Shown: positions 32,620 through 39,435 of the stretch, piece after piece
Position numbering within the stretch: the stretch's first letter is position 1
How the letters are laid out: every line of letters starts with the position of its first letter
DNA from: JBBWZH01 sp035544115
GTDB lineage: Bacteria > Actinomycetota > Actinomycetes > Mycobacteriales > CADCTP01
Length of the DNA stretch: 64,000 nt
Reading direction: 5' to 3'
Assembly (NCBI GenBank): GCA_963714145.1
Contig: OY970235.1
Location: 6,820,001-6,884,000, forward strand
Translations under genes and position numbers: made by a program
Notes under the pieces: generated by a model
Told to the model about the DNA's origin: nothing
The model's database searches: none
The model's input: only the letters and a program-made list of their open reading frames with translations

Positions 32620-34884
32620 GTCCCCCTCGACCCGCCCGATCGCCTCGTCCGCCGGCTGCACCGGGCCCGCCGACCCCGCCCGGCCACCCGTCGCCGGCTG
32701 ACCGCCCGGCTCCACCAGACCGCCCGGCTCCACCAGACCGCCCGGCTCCGCCGGCGCGGCCGCCCCCACCTCGCCACCCGGCTCCGCCTCGCCACCCGGC
32801 TCCGCCTCGCCACCCGGCTCCGCCAGGCCGGCAGTCCGGCCGGCGGCCGGCTCCGTACCCGCCGACCCGGCCGGCCCGGAAAGCTGGCCGGCGATCAGGT
32901 CCGCCTGCGCCTCGACGGTCGCCGCCGCGAACAGGCCGCGCAGCTTGATGTCCGCCCCGGACCGGCTGCGCAACTGGCCGGCCAGCCGGGTCAGCAGCAG
33001 CGAGGAGCCGCCGAGGGCGAAGAAGTCGTCGTCCAGTCCGACCCGGTCGACGCCGAGCAGGTCGGCCCAGACGTCGGCCACGAGCCGCTCCGGCGCGGTC
33101 CGCGGCGCCCGGTACGGCCGGTCGCCGGGACCGTTCGAGGGGCCCAGCGGGACGGCCGCGAGCGCGACCCGGTCGACCTTGCCGCTGGACGTCCGCGGGA
33201 ACTCGGCCACCTGGCGGAAGACCGACGGGAGGTAGCTGGCCGGCAGCCGGCCGGACAGGAACGAGCGCAGCTCGTCGGCCGGCACCCCGACCGGCCCGGC
33301 GAGCACGTGCGCGGCCAGCCGGGTGCCGCCGGCGGGGTCGGTGAACGCGGTCACGACCGCACCGCGCAGGTCCGGGTGCGCGGCGAGGGCCGCCTCCACC
33401 TCGGCCGGCTCGATCCGGACCCCGTTGACCTTCACCTGCGCGTCCAGCCGGCCCAGGTAGTCGAGGGTGCCGTCGCCGCGCCAGCGGACCAGGTCGCCGG
33501 TGCGGTACAGGCGCGCCCCGGGCGGGCCGTACGGGTCGGCCACGAACCGGTCCGCGGTGAGGTCGGGGCGACCGAGGTAGCCGCGGCCGACGCCGGCGCC
33601 GCCGGCGTACAGCTCGCCGGGCACACCGACCGGCACCGGGTCGCCGTACGGGTCGAGGACCAGCACCCGGGTGTTGTCGATCGGCCGGCCGATCGGGATC
33701 GGGCCGGTCCGCTGCGCCGGGTCCACCCGCAGCGCGGTGACGTCGATCGAGCACTCGGTCGGGCCGTAGGTGTTCCAGAGTTCGACCGGCCCGGGCAACC
33801 GGGCCAGCAACCGCTGGCTCAGCTCGGCGTGCAGCGGCTCCCCGGCCGAGAACACCAGCCGCAGCGCCGTGCAGCCGGCCAGCGCCGGCTCGTCGACCAG
33901 CAGTTGCAGCACCGACGGGACGCCCTGCAGCACGGTCACCCGCAGCTCGGCGGCGGCCCGGACCAGCGCGGCCGGGTCGCGCTCCACGCCGGCCGGCGCC
34001 ATCGCGACCACGCCACCGCTGACCAGCGGGGCGAACACCTCCCAGCCGGCCGCGTCGAAGGTCAGCGCGGTCTTCTGCAGCACGATGTCGGCTGCCGATA
34101 GCGCATGCTGGTGCACCGTCCACAGCACCCGGTTCGCGATCCCGGCATGTGAGATCAGGACACCCTTAGGCCGCCCGGTCGAGCCGGACGTGTAGATCGC
34201 GTACGCGGTCGAGGTCGGCTCGATCGGCACGTCCAGCGGGGTGTCCGGCAGCTCGGCGATCTCGGCCCAGCCGGTGTCCAGGCTGACCCGGCGCACCGGC
34301 AGCCCGGCCAGCACGCCGAGCAGCGCCTGCTCGGTGAGCACCACCTCGGTGCCGGTGTCCTTGATCAGCCAGGCCAGCCGGTTAGCCGGCGCATCCGGGT
34401 CCAGCGGCAGGTACGCCGCGCCGGCCTGCCATACCCCGAGCAGTGCCACCGCCAGGTCCACCGACCGGCGCAGGCACACCCCGACCAGCGTCTCCGGCCC
34501 GACCCCGAGCCCGCGCAGGTACCGGGCCAGCCGGTTCGCCCGGCCGGCCAGCTCGCCGTACGTGGTGGGCCGCGGCGCGCCGGGTGGACCGTCCAGCACC
34601 GCGGTCGCGCCGGGCGTCCGTACCGCCTGGCGACCCACCAACTCCGGCAGCATCGCCAGCTCGGGCAGCATCGCCACCTCGGGCAGCGCCACCACCTCGC
34701 GCGGCAGACCCGCCTCCGGCAGACCCGCCTCCGGCAGACCCGCCTCCGGCAGACCCGCCTCCGGCGGAGCCGTAGGCAGGACTGCAGGCAGGACTGCAGG
34801 CAGGGGCACCTCGGGCCGAGTCGCCGCGGCGTCGTCGCGGGCAGGCCGATCCCAGCCGTCAGCCGGCGCCGGGCAGGGGTTCAT
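29425..34884 (-). CDS. Nonribosomal peptide synthetase 1: A-T-C-A-T
   Basis: An NRPS of 1819 aa that starts the peptide. The order is a repetitive N-terminal tail (residues 1-80), A (about 85-590), T (GGSSLLL, near 627), a low-complexity linker of EPGGE and EPGGL units (about 670-740), C with LHHIASDGWS (about residue 893), A, and T (GGNSILA, near 1759). There is no condensation domain before the first A domain, so N-acylation must come from another protein; the free-standing C enzyme at 37680-39143 is the obvious donor. The ATG at 34884 is preceded by AAGGAG at five bases. The stop overlaps the start of NRPS 2 by 4 bp, so the two are translationally coupled. The MbtH gene lies just upstream in the operon. 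Confidence 0.95.
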   Translation of the reverse strand: MNPCPAPADGWDRPARDDAAATRPEVPLPAVLPAVLPTAPPEAGLPEAGLPEAGLPEAGLPREVVALPEVAMLPELAMLPELVGRQAVRTPGATAVLDGPPGAPRPTTYGELAGRANRLARYLRGLGVGPETLVGVCLRRSVDLAVALLGVWQAGAAYLPLDPDAPANRLAWLIKDTGTEVVLTEQALLGVLAGLPVRRVSLDTGWAEIAELPDTPLDVPIEPTSTAYAIYTSGSTGRPKGVLISHAGIANRVLWTVHQHALSAADIVLQKTALTFDAAGWEVFAPLVSGGVVAMAPAGVERDPAALVRAAAELRVTVLQGVPSVLQLLVDEPALAGCTALRLVFSAGEPLHAELSQRLLARLPGPVELWNTYGPTECSIDVTALRVDPAQRTGPIPIGRPIDNTRVLVLDPYGDPVPVGVPGELYAGGAGVGRGYLGRPDLTADRFVADPYGPPGARLYRTGDLVRWRGDGTLDYLGRLDAQVKVNGVRIEPAEVEAALAAHPDLRGAVVTAFTDPAGGTRLAAHVLAGPVGVPADELRSFLSGRLPASYLPSVFRQVAEFPRTSSGKVDRVALAAVPLGPSNGPGDRPYRAPRTAPERLVADVWADLLGVDRVGLDDDFFALGGSSLLLTRLAGQLRSRSGADIKLRGLFAAATVEAQADLIAGQLSGPAGSAGTEPAAGRTAGLAEPGGEAEPGGEAEPGGEVGAAAPAEPGGLVEPGGLVEPGGQPATGGRAGSAGPVQPADEAIGRVEGDGPLPLSFGQRRLWFLDRMHPGSPEWVSPLIVRLPAATTPLTVRRALAELVARHEILRTRYLADAGGEPGQLIDPTGPVPLRVVDCADRAELAGFFREEFAGGFDLAAGPVWRALLARFPGSAEDHVLLITLHHIASDGWSSVLLEGEVRALCAALSGGRPADLPAVPVRYADYASWQRGRLTDSVLAQELDYWRSALAGLSPLALPTDRPRPARRDSRGALVSFTVPAPLAAAVTELGRRHSATPFMTLLTAFGTVLARHSGQWDIPVGTPVAGRSAPEVAGVVGFFLNSLVLRCRLAPDRGFDAALDAVRAATVAALGHAELPFERLVDELQPDRDLSRTPLYQAAFDLHDEGLSSIAPTAADLATFHQVWQVAKTDLTLFVRQRADGSLAGTLEYATTLFEPSTVERIAAHLVRLLESVVADPAVPLAAVDILPPGELAALLGAASNAGPDVTGTVLAGFERQVAATPAAIAIADPTAGRPGAAGLTYAELDARANQIGWRLRQLGVGPESVVGVLAEPGSRLMAGLLGVWKAGAAYLPIDPAAPADRVAYQLADAGAAVLLGAAVPGFDGVVVGPDDPALAAQPRGPVPGGPVDLDGLAYVIYTSGSTGRPKGVLISHRGLANHIGWAVRELAGPGFGDGAAVLSSPAFDLVVPSLWAPLLTGQRVWFLPPGAGVAELGPLLEAAGPFRFLKLTPGHLDVLTQQLGAGAAAGLAARVVVAGEALPARLANRWLELLGPGRLLNEYGPTEASVGTCTFPIEAPWPGEVVPIGRPLPGMRMYVLDSRLRPVPPGVVGELHVGGTGVARGYAAAPAHTADRFGPDPFGPPGARLYRTGDLARCRVDGAVEFAGRIDHQVKIRGYRIEPGEIEAVLAEHPAVAAAVVLARPGADTGQATADARLVAYVVPAESTVDSTELAEHCARRLPGYLVPAVFVPLAELPLTANGKLDRAALPDPQPRPAGPDRVAPRTVVEQRIAVIWADLLGADGLSVHDNFFQAGGNSILAIHLTARLVDEFEIDVPVRTVFERTTVAELADAVTALIQDEIDALTDAEVLCSQGERA
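32620..34884 (-). other. NRPS 1 loading module 1 (A-T), predicted Gln-like
   Basis: Boundaries are approximate. The pocket read by alignment to GrsA is D-A-W-Q-F-A-T-I-D-K. It matches the fengycin-type Gln code at eight of ten positions, so Gln (or a close relative such as Glu) is the best guess. No C domain lies in front of it. The N-terminal tail contains four copies of a PEAGL unit encoded by a 15-bp tandem repeat. Confidence 0.75.
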
Positions 34885-34984
34885 CGGTACTCCTTAGAGA
34901 TCTCAGGCAAGGGGTTCGGCGCAGGCCGGAACCAGGGCCGCCGGCGTGGCGGCCCCAGCTCCGGACTGCGGATGGTGCGGTCGG

Positions 34985-35197
34985 TCAGACCGCGGCGGAG
35001 TCCATCCGCTGGCGCAGGCTCAGCGGGCGCATGTCGGTCCAGACCTCGGCGATCCGGGCCAGGCAGGCCTCGCGGTCGCCCTCGGTGCCCTCGGCCCGCC
35101 AGCCGGCCGGCAGCGGCCGGTCCGCCCACCAGATCGAGTACTGCTCCTCGTCGTTGAGCACGACCGAGTAGGTCTGGTCGTCGTTTTCCTCGTTCAC
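34985..35197 (-). CDS. mbtH: MbtH-like NRPS accessory protein
   Basis: A small protein of 70 aa that binds and stabilises NRPS adenylation domains. The signature is seen as NDEEQYSIWW, then PLPAGW, then a region ending MRPLSLRQRMD (family pattern NxExQxSxW, PxGW, DxRPxSLR). Two in-frame GTG codons are possible. The one at 35203 overlaps the GAGGAG ribosome-binding site, while the one at 35197 stands five bases after it, so I chose 35197 (protein starting with the sequence VNEEND). It lies 100 bp before NRPS 1 in the same direction and just after the 16-bp repeat array. Confidence 0.93.
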   Translation of the reverse strand: MNEENDDQTYSVVLNDEEQYSIWWADRPLPAGWRAEGTEGDREACLARIAEVWTDMRPLSLRQRMDSAAV

Positions 35198-35272
35198 TGC
35201 CACTCCTCAGTTCGCCATGGTTGTCGGTACGCGCTCGATCGGTACGCCAGCGCCGTCGGTAGCCGCGGCCGT

Positions 35273-35448
35273 CAGCTGGCCCGGCCGCCAGTTGACCCGG
35301 CCGCCAGTTGACCCAGCCGTCAGTTGACCCGGCCGTCAGTTGACCCGGCCGTCAGTTGACCCGGCCGTCAGTTGACCCGGCCGTCAGTTGACCCGGCCGT
35401 CAGTTGACCCGGCCGTCAGTTGACCCGGCCGTCAGTGGCCGCGGCGAG
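35273..35448. repeat. Tandem array of a 16-bp unit, about ten copies
   Basis: The unit CAGTTGACCCGGCCGT is repeated head to tail from 35273 to 35432, with slightly changed copies at both ends. From 35321 to 35432 seven copies are identical. Each unit boundary holds a small inverted repeat, GTCA-GT-TGAC. The last copies encode the C-terminus and stop of the SbnB-like gene; the rest fill the gap before the mbtH gene. Function is unknown. Because 16 is not a multiple of three, the array is not a coding repeat. Confidence 0.95.
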
Positions 35449-36501
35449 TTCGCGGTCGCCGGGTGCACCGGCGGGCTCCGGCCCGGTCGACTCCGGCCCC
35501 GCCGGCTCCGGCCCGGCCGGCAGGAAGCCGTCGATGTCGATGCCGGTGCCGCGCCGGCGTGCGGTCTGGACCACCGAGCGGGCCAGCGCGATGTCCAGCG
35601 CGCCGAGCCCGAACGGGGAGAACACCAGCGGCCGGTCGGGCGCCCGGCGCAGTTCGACGGTGCCGCGGATCAACTGGCCGATCGAGGCGTCGATGAAGCG
35701 GCGGCCACCGGACTGCTGCTCGGCCAGGTGCACCGAGGTCCGCTCCCGGCACACGTGGTCGGCGTCGTCGACCACGTTCTGGCTGGCCAGGATCGTCTCC
35801 GGGTAGATGTCGCGGAGCGAGACGTGCAGCACGACGGTGCCCGGCGGGCACGGGCTGAGGTTCAGGTGCGGGACCGTCGCGGTGGTCGCGATCGACACCA
35901 GCGGGTGCGCGGCCAGGGCCCGGCCGAGCCCGGGCGCTGTGGTCACGGCCAGCTCCGGAGCGAGCGCGGCGCACCGTGCCGCGAAGGCCGCGGCCCGGGC
36001 CGGGTCGGTGTCGTACACGACCGCCGCCCGCAGGCCCGGCACGGTCACCCGCAGGAACCGCAGCACGGCAAGGTTGATCACGCCGCAGCCGACCAGGGTG
36101 ACGCCGGCCGGGGCCGGATCGCAGAGCATGCCGGCGGCGAGCGCGGCGCTGGCCGCGGTGCGGGTGGCCGAGATCAGCGAGCCTTCCAGCAGTGCCTCCG
36201 GCTGGCCGGTGCGCAGCGAGTTCAGCACCACCACCGCGCTGGCCCGCGGCATCCCGGCGTCCAGGTTGCCGGGAAAAGAGGCCACCCATTTGAAGCCGGC
36301 GGCCGGATCCGGTCCGCCGACGTACGCCGGCAGGCCGATGATCCGGTCCCGGTCGCTGTGCGGGAAGCGCAGGAAAGTCGACTGCGGGACGGTGGTGCGC
36401 CCCTCGTCGTGCAGCCGGTACGCCGCCCGCACAACGTCCACAGTGGACGCTTCGGCCCCGGACAGGATCTCGGCTACGTCGGCGTGGCGCAGGATCAGCA
36501 T
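35416..36501 (-). CDS. sbnB: 2,3-diaminopropionate biosynthesis protein, SbnB-type N-(1-amino-1-carboxyethyl)glutamate dehydrogenase
   Basis: This 361-aa enzyme belongs to the ornithine cyclodeaminase/mu-crystallin family. SbnB oxidatively hydrolyses the SbnA product (ACEGA) to L-2,3-diaminopropionate and 2-oxoglutarate using NAD. A dinucleotide-binding Rossmann motif (VTLVGCGVINLAVL) and the family lysine region (GFKWVASFPGN) are visible. The ATG at 36501 (protein starting MLILRHAD) has GGGAG eight bases upstream and overlaps the SbnA stop by 7 bp; a longer frame to 36534 is open but less likely. The C-terminal 35 residues are low-complexity PAGPE units. The stop codon lies inside the 16-bp repeat array, so the repeat expansion may have altered the natural C-terminus. 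Confidence 0.9.
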   Translation of the reverse strand: MLILRHADVAEILSGAEASTVDVVRAAYRLHDEGRTTVPQSTFLRFPHSDRDRIIGLPAYVGGPDPAAGFKWVASFPGNLDAGMPRASAVVVLNSLRTGQPEALLEGSLISATRTAASAALAAGMLCDPAPAGVTLVGCGVINLAVLRFLRVTVPGLRAAVVYDTDPARAAAFAARCAALAPELAVTTAPGLGRALAAHPLVSIATTATVPHLNLSPCPPGTVVLHVSLRDIYPETILASQNVVDDADHVCRERTSVHLAEQQSGGRRFIDASIGQLIRGTVELRRAPDRPLVFSPFGLGALDIALARSVVQTARRRGTGIDIDGFLPAGPEPAGPESTGPEPAGAPGDRELAAATDGRVN

Positions 36502-37505
36502 CGGACCGCTCCCAACTCGGCAGTTTCCTTCCACAGGTGCGACACCTCGCCGAAGTGCCGGCTCACCCAGGTGTCGGAATAGATCGTGTCCAGGTAGCGG
36601 TCGCCGCCGTCCGGGAAGATCAGCACGCAGTTCGCGCCGGCCGGGATGCGGTGCCGCAGCTTGCCCAGCGCGGCGACGGTGGCCCCGGACGAGCCGCCGG
36701 CCAGGATCGCCTGCCGTCCGGTCAGCCGGCGGCAGGCCACCACGCAGTCCAGATCGGTCACGTGCACGACTTCGTCCACAGTGGACTCGTCCAGCAGCAC
36801 CGGGCGGATCGACGCGCCGTGGCCGGGGATCAGCCGGACGGCCGGCGGCTGACCGAAGATCGCGCTGCCGGCCGCGTCCACCGCGATGACCCGGGTCGGC
36901 AGCCGCTGGGCGCGGACGTAGTCGGCGCAGCCGCGCAGCGTGCCGCAGGTGCTGACCGCGCAGAGCAGGTAGTCGACCCGGCCGTCCAGCGCGTCGACGA
37001 TCTCCTGCATGGTGCGCCGGTGCGCCTGCGGGTTCAGCGGGTTGGTGTACTGGTTCGGCCAGAACGCGTGCGGCGTGCTGGCCAGCAGCTCACGGACCCG
37101 CTGGATGCGCACCGGCAGGTACTCGCCGGTGGCCGTGTCCGGCTCGGTCACCACTTCGACCGTGGCCTGGTACGCGTGCAGGATCGCCAGGTTCTGCTCG
37201 GTCGTCTTCGCGTCCACCACGCAGATGAAACGCAACCCGAAATAGCGGCAGATCTGCGCCAGGCCGACCGCGAGATTGCCCGAACTGGATTCCACGACGA
37301 CCGACCGGCCGGGCACCAGGGTGCCATTGGAAATCTTCGCGTGCAGCATGGACAGGGCCGACCGGTCTTTAATACTGCCGCCCGGGTTGAATCGCTCGAG
37401 CTTCGCGAAAACCCGGCCCGCGAAGCCGTCGTACAACCCCGCCAATTCGACCAGCGGCGTGTCACCGATCGTCTCCAGGACGCTGTTGAGCACCTTGTTG
37501 GGCAC
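36495..37505 (-). CDS. sbnA: 2,3-diaminopropionate biosynthesis protein, SbnA-type PLP-dependent synthase
   Basis: This 336-aa enzyme has the fold of cysteine synthase. SbnA condenses O-phospho-L-serine with L-glutamate to N-(1-amino-1-carboxyethyl)-L-glutamate, the first step to 2,3-diaminopropionate. The PLP lysine is Lys46 in NPGGSIKDR; the substrate loop is SSSGN (about residues 73-77) and the phosphate-binding loop is GGSSGA. It is followed by the SbnB gene with a 7-bp overlap, the usual arrangement of this pathway. A 174-bp gap on its upstream side (37506-37679), less GC-rich near 37660-37685, separates it from the condensation-enzyme gene and could hold an internal promoter. An ordinary cysteine synthase is the alternative, but the SbnB partner makes it unlikely. 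Confidence 0.92.
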   Translation of the reverse strand: MPNKVLNSVLETIGDTPLVELAGLYDGFAGRVFAKLERFNPGGSIKDRSALSMLHAKISNGTLVPGRSVVVESSSGNLAVGLAQICRYFGLRFICVVDAKTTEQNLAILHAYQATVEVVTEPDTATGEYLPVRIQRVRELLASTPHAFWPNQYTNPLNPQAHRRTMQEIVDALDGRVDYLLCAVSTCGTLRGCADYVRAQRLPTRVIAVDAAGSAIFGQPPAVRLIPGHGASIRPVLLDESTVDEVVHVTDLDCVVACRRLTGRQAILAGGSSGATVAALGKLRHRIPAGANCVLIFPDGGDRYLDTIYSDTWVSRHFGEVSHLWKETAELGAVRC

Positions 37506-37679
37506 GCTGCTCCCTCACCGCGACAAAGATTTCCGGCAGGCCAGTCGAATAGCCTGACCAGGGGTGGGCACGGTGGGTCCTGGCGCCGCCCCCCGCCGGG
37601 CGTGGCGACCGGCCGCGGTCTTTCGCGGCAGCCGCAGTTCATTTCCAGCTACATCATGCGGCCGGCGGCCATAACTTTC

Positions 37680-39143
37680 CTATATCGGCGCTGTCTGCCG
37701 GCCGGACCGCGGCGCACCCTGCCCGAGCGCGAGCAGTTCGGCCAGCGCGGCATCGTCCACCAGCGGCACCGCGGTGACCCGGCCGGCCGGGTTGTCGATG
37801 GCCGCGTCCAGGAACCGCGCGTAGTGCTCCAGCAGCCGCTCGACGGTGGCCCGGTCGAACAGCTCGGTGCTGTACCGGAAGACGGCGGTGAGCGAGTTCG
37901 GGCTCTGCCGCATCTCCACCGACAGGTCGAACTGCCCCTCCAGCTGCGGGACGTCGAACAGGGCCAGCCGCAGCCCGGCGTACTCGACCCCGGTGCCGCG
38001 CTCGGCCCCGTCCGCGAGCAGGTGCAGCAGCGGGTCGAGCCGGTCGGTGGCGACCATCGTGAACACGATCCGCAGCAGTGCCGAGCCGGCGCCGGCGCGC
38101 GGCAGGCCGAGTGCCCGGGCCAGCAGCGCGTGCTGGTAGCCGGCGTGCGACAGCCCGCCCAGCACCTGCCGCTGCGCCGCCTGCACCGCCGTGGCGAACG
38201 TGGTCGCGCGGCTGAACGACCCGCGCAGCACCAGCGTGTTGACCAGGTAGCCGACCAGCGGGCGCAGGTTGCGGCCGAACCGGGTCGCGGTCGGGCAGCC
38301 GATCAGCGACTCCGGCTGCCGGGTGTAGTGGTAGAGCAGCGCCTGGAACGAGCCGAGCAGGTACGCGAACGGGGTCACCCCGGCCACCGCGGCCGCGCAG
38401 CGCAGCCGGGGCAGCAGCTCGTCCGGCAGCCGCAGCTCGCAGGTCGCCCCGGCGAAGCTGGGGTGGGCCGGCCGCGGCCGGTCGGTGGGTAGTTCGGCCG
38501 CACGGGCGCCGGTGCAGACGTCCAGCCAGTACCGCTCCAGCTCGGCGCCGCGCGGCCCGGCCAGCAGTTCCCGCTCCGCCGCCACGTAGTCGTCGTAGTC
38601 CCGCACCAGCGGCGGCCAGGGCTCCGGCCCGGCCCCGCCCGGCCCCGCCCCGCCCGGCCCGGCCGCACCCGGCGCGCCGGCGGCGTAGGCGTCGAGCAGG
38701 TCGTGCATGAGCAGCCACTGCGAGGTCGCGTCGGTGGCGATGTGGTGGGCGGCCAGCAGCAGCACCGCGTCGGCCGGGCCGCACCGGATCAGCACCGCCC
38801 GGAACGTCCCCTCGGACAGCCGGAACGGTGCGAGCCCGAGCTCCCGGACCAGCGCCGGCAGCCGGTACCCGGACGCGCCCGGCGCGTCCCGGACCAGCAG
38901 TTCGATCGTGTCCGGAGCACCGACCAGCCGGCACGGCGCCCCGTCCCGCTCGACGAACACCGAGCGGAGCAGGTCGTGCCGCCGGACCGTCGCGGCCAGC
39001 GCGTGGCGCAGCCGGGGCAGGTCCAGCGGGGTGTGGATGCGGACCGCCGCCATCACGTTGTAGGCCGGGCTCTCGGGCGCCAGCTGGTAGAGGAACCAGA
39101 ACGCCTCCTGGCCGACCGAGAGCTGCCGCGGCGTCTCACCCAC
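37680..39143 (-). CDS. Free-standing condensation (C) enzyme, probable lipoinitiation catalyst
   Basis: A single NRPS condensation domain of 487 aa. It starts with RQLSVGQEAFWFLYQL and has an intact active site AHHIATDATS near residue 134. There are no A or T domains attached. It sits directly after the acyl carrier protein gene (8-bp overlap) and NRPS 1 has no starter C domain. The natural reading is that it transfers the fatty acyl group from the ACP to the first amino acid on NRPS 1. The start is GTG at 39143. The last residues are a short tail (GAPRSGRQTAPI). It could instead join another stand-alone carrier, but none is seen here. Confidence 0.88.
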   Translation of the reverse strand: MGETPRQLSVGQEAFWFLYQLAPESPAYNVMAAVRIHTPLDLPRLRHALAATVRRHDLLRSVFVERDGAPCRLVGAPDTIELLVRDAPGASGYRLPALVRELGLAPFRLSEGTFRAVLIRCGPADAVLLLAAHHIATDATSQWLLMHDLLDAYAAGAPGAAGPGGAGPGGAGPEPWPPLVRDYDDYVAAERELLAGPRGAELERYWLDVCTGARAAELPTDRPRPAHPSFAGATCELRLPDELLPRLRCAAAVAGVTPFAYLLGSFQALLYHYTRQPESLIGCPTATRFGRNLRPLVGYLVNTLVLRGSFSRATTFATAVQAAQRQVLGGLSHAGYQHALLARALGLPRAGAGSALLRIVFTMVATDRLDPLLHLLADGAERGTGVEYAGLRLALFDVPQLEGQFDLSVEMRQSPNSLTAVFRYSTELFDRATVERLLEHYARFLDAAIDNPAGRVTAVPLVDDAALAELLALGQGAPRSGRQTAPI

Positions 39144-39402
39144 CGTTCAGCTCTCCGTGTAGATGGCCGGCCAGCGCGTTGACGGTCGGGTAGTCCCAGG
39201 CCAGCGTCGGTTCGACGGACAGGTCGTAGCGCTCCTCGATGTCGCCGCACAGGGTCAGCGCGTAGACCGAGTCCAGGCCGAGCTCGACGAACCGGGCGTC
39301 CGGGTGGACCTCTCCGGCCGGCGTCTCCAGGTAGAACGCGACCCGCTCGATCAGCCAGTCGCGGACGGCCTCAGGCGTCGCGCCGACAACGGTGTCAGAC
39401 AT
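39136..39402 (-). CDS. Acyl carrier protein
   Basis: An 88-aa carrier protein. The phosphopantetheine Ser is in ELGLDSVYAL near residue 45, as in fatty acid/polyketide-type carriers (DSV), which differs from the GGDS/GGHS motif of the NRPS carriers. The ATG at 39402 follows a strong GGAGG. Its position between the two acyl-CoA dehydrogenase homologues and the free-standing C enzyme suggests that it carries the fatty acid while it is activated, desaturated and handed over. Similar stand-alone ACPs occur in friulimicin and ramoplanin biosynthesis. Confidence 0.9.
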   Translation of the reverse strand: MSDTVVGATPEAVRDWLIERVAFYLETPAGEVHPDARFVELGLDSVYALTLCGDIEERYDLSVEPTLAWDYPTVNALAGHLHGELNGG

Positions 39403-39435
39403 GGTTCCTCCGGTTGAACGGGGTTTGGACCGGCG

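Noticed and set aside
35273..35448. CRISPR array
   Set aside because: The 16-bp units are directly adjacent with no spacers, and there are no cas genes.
35273..35448. SARP binding repeats
   Set aside because: SARP sites are heptamers repeated every 11 bp; this array has a 16-bp period and no matching core.
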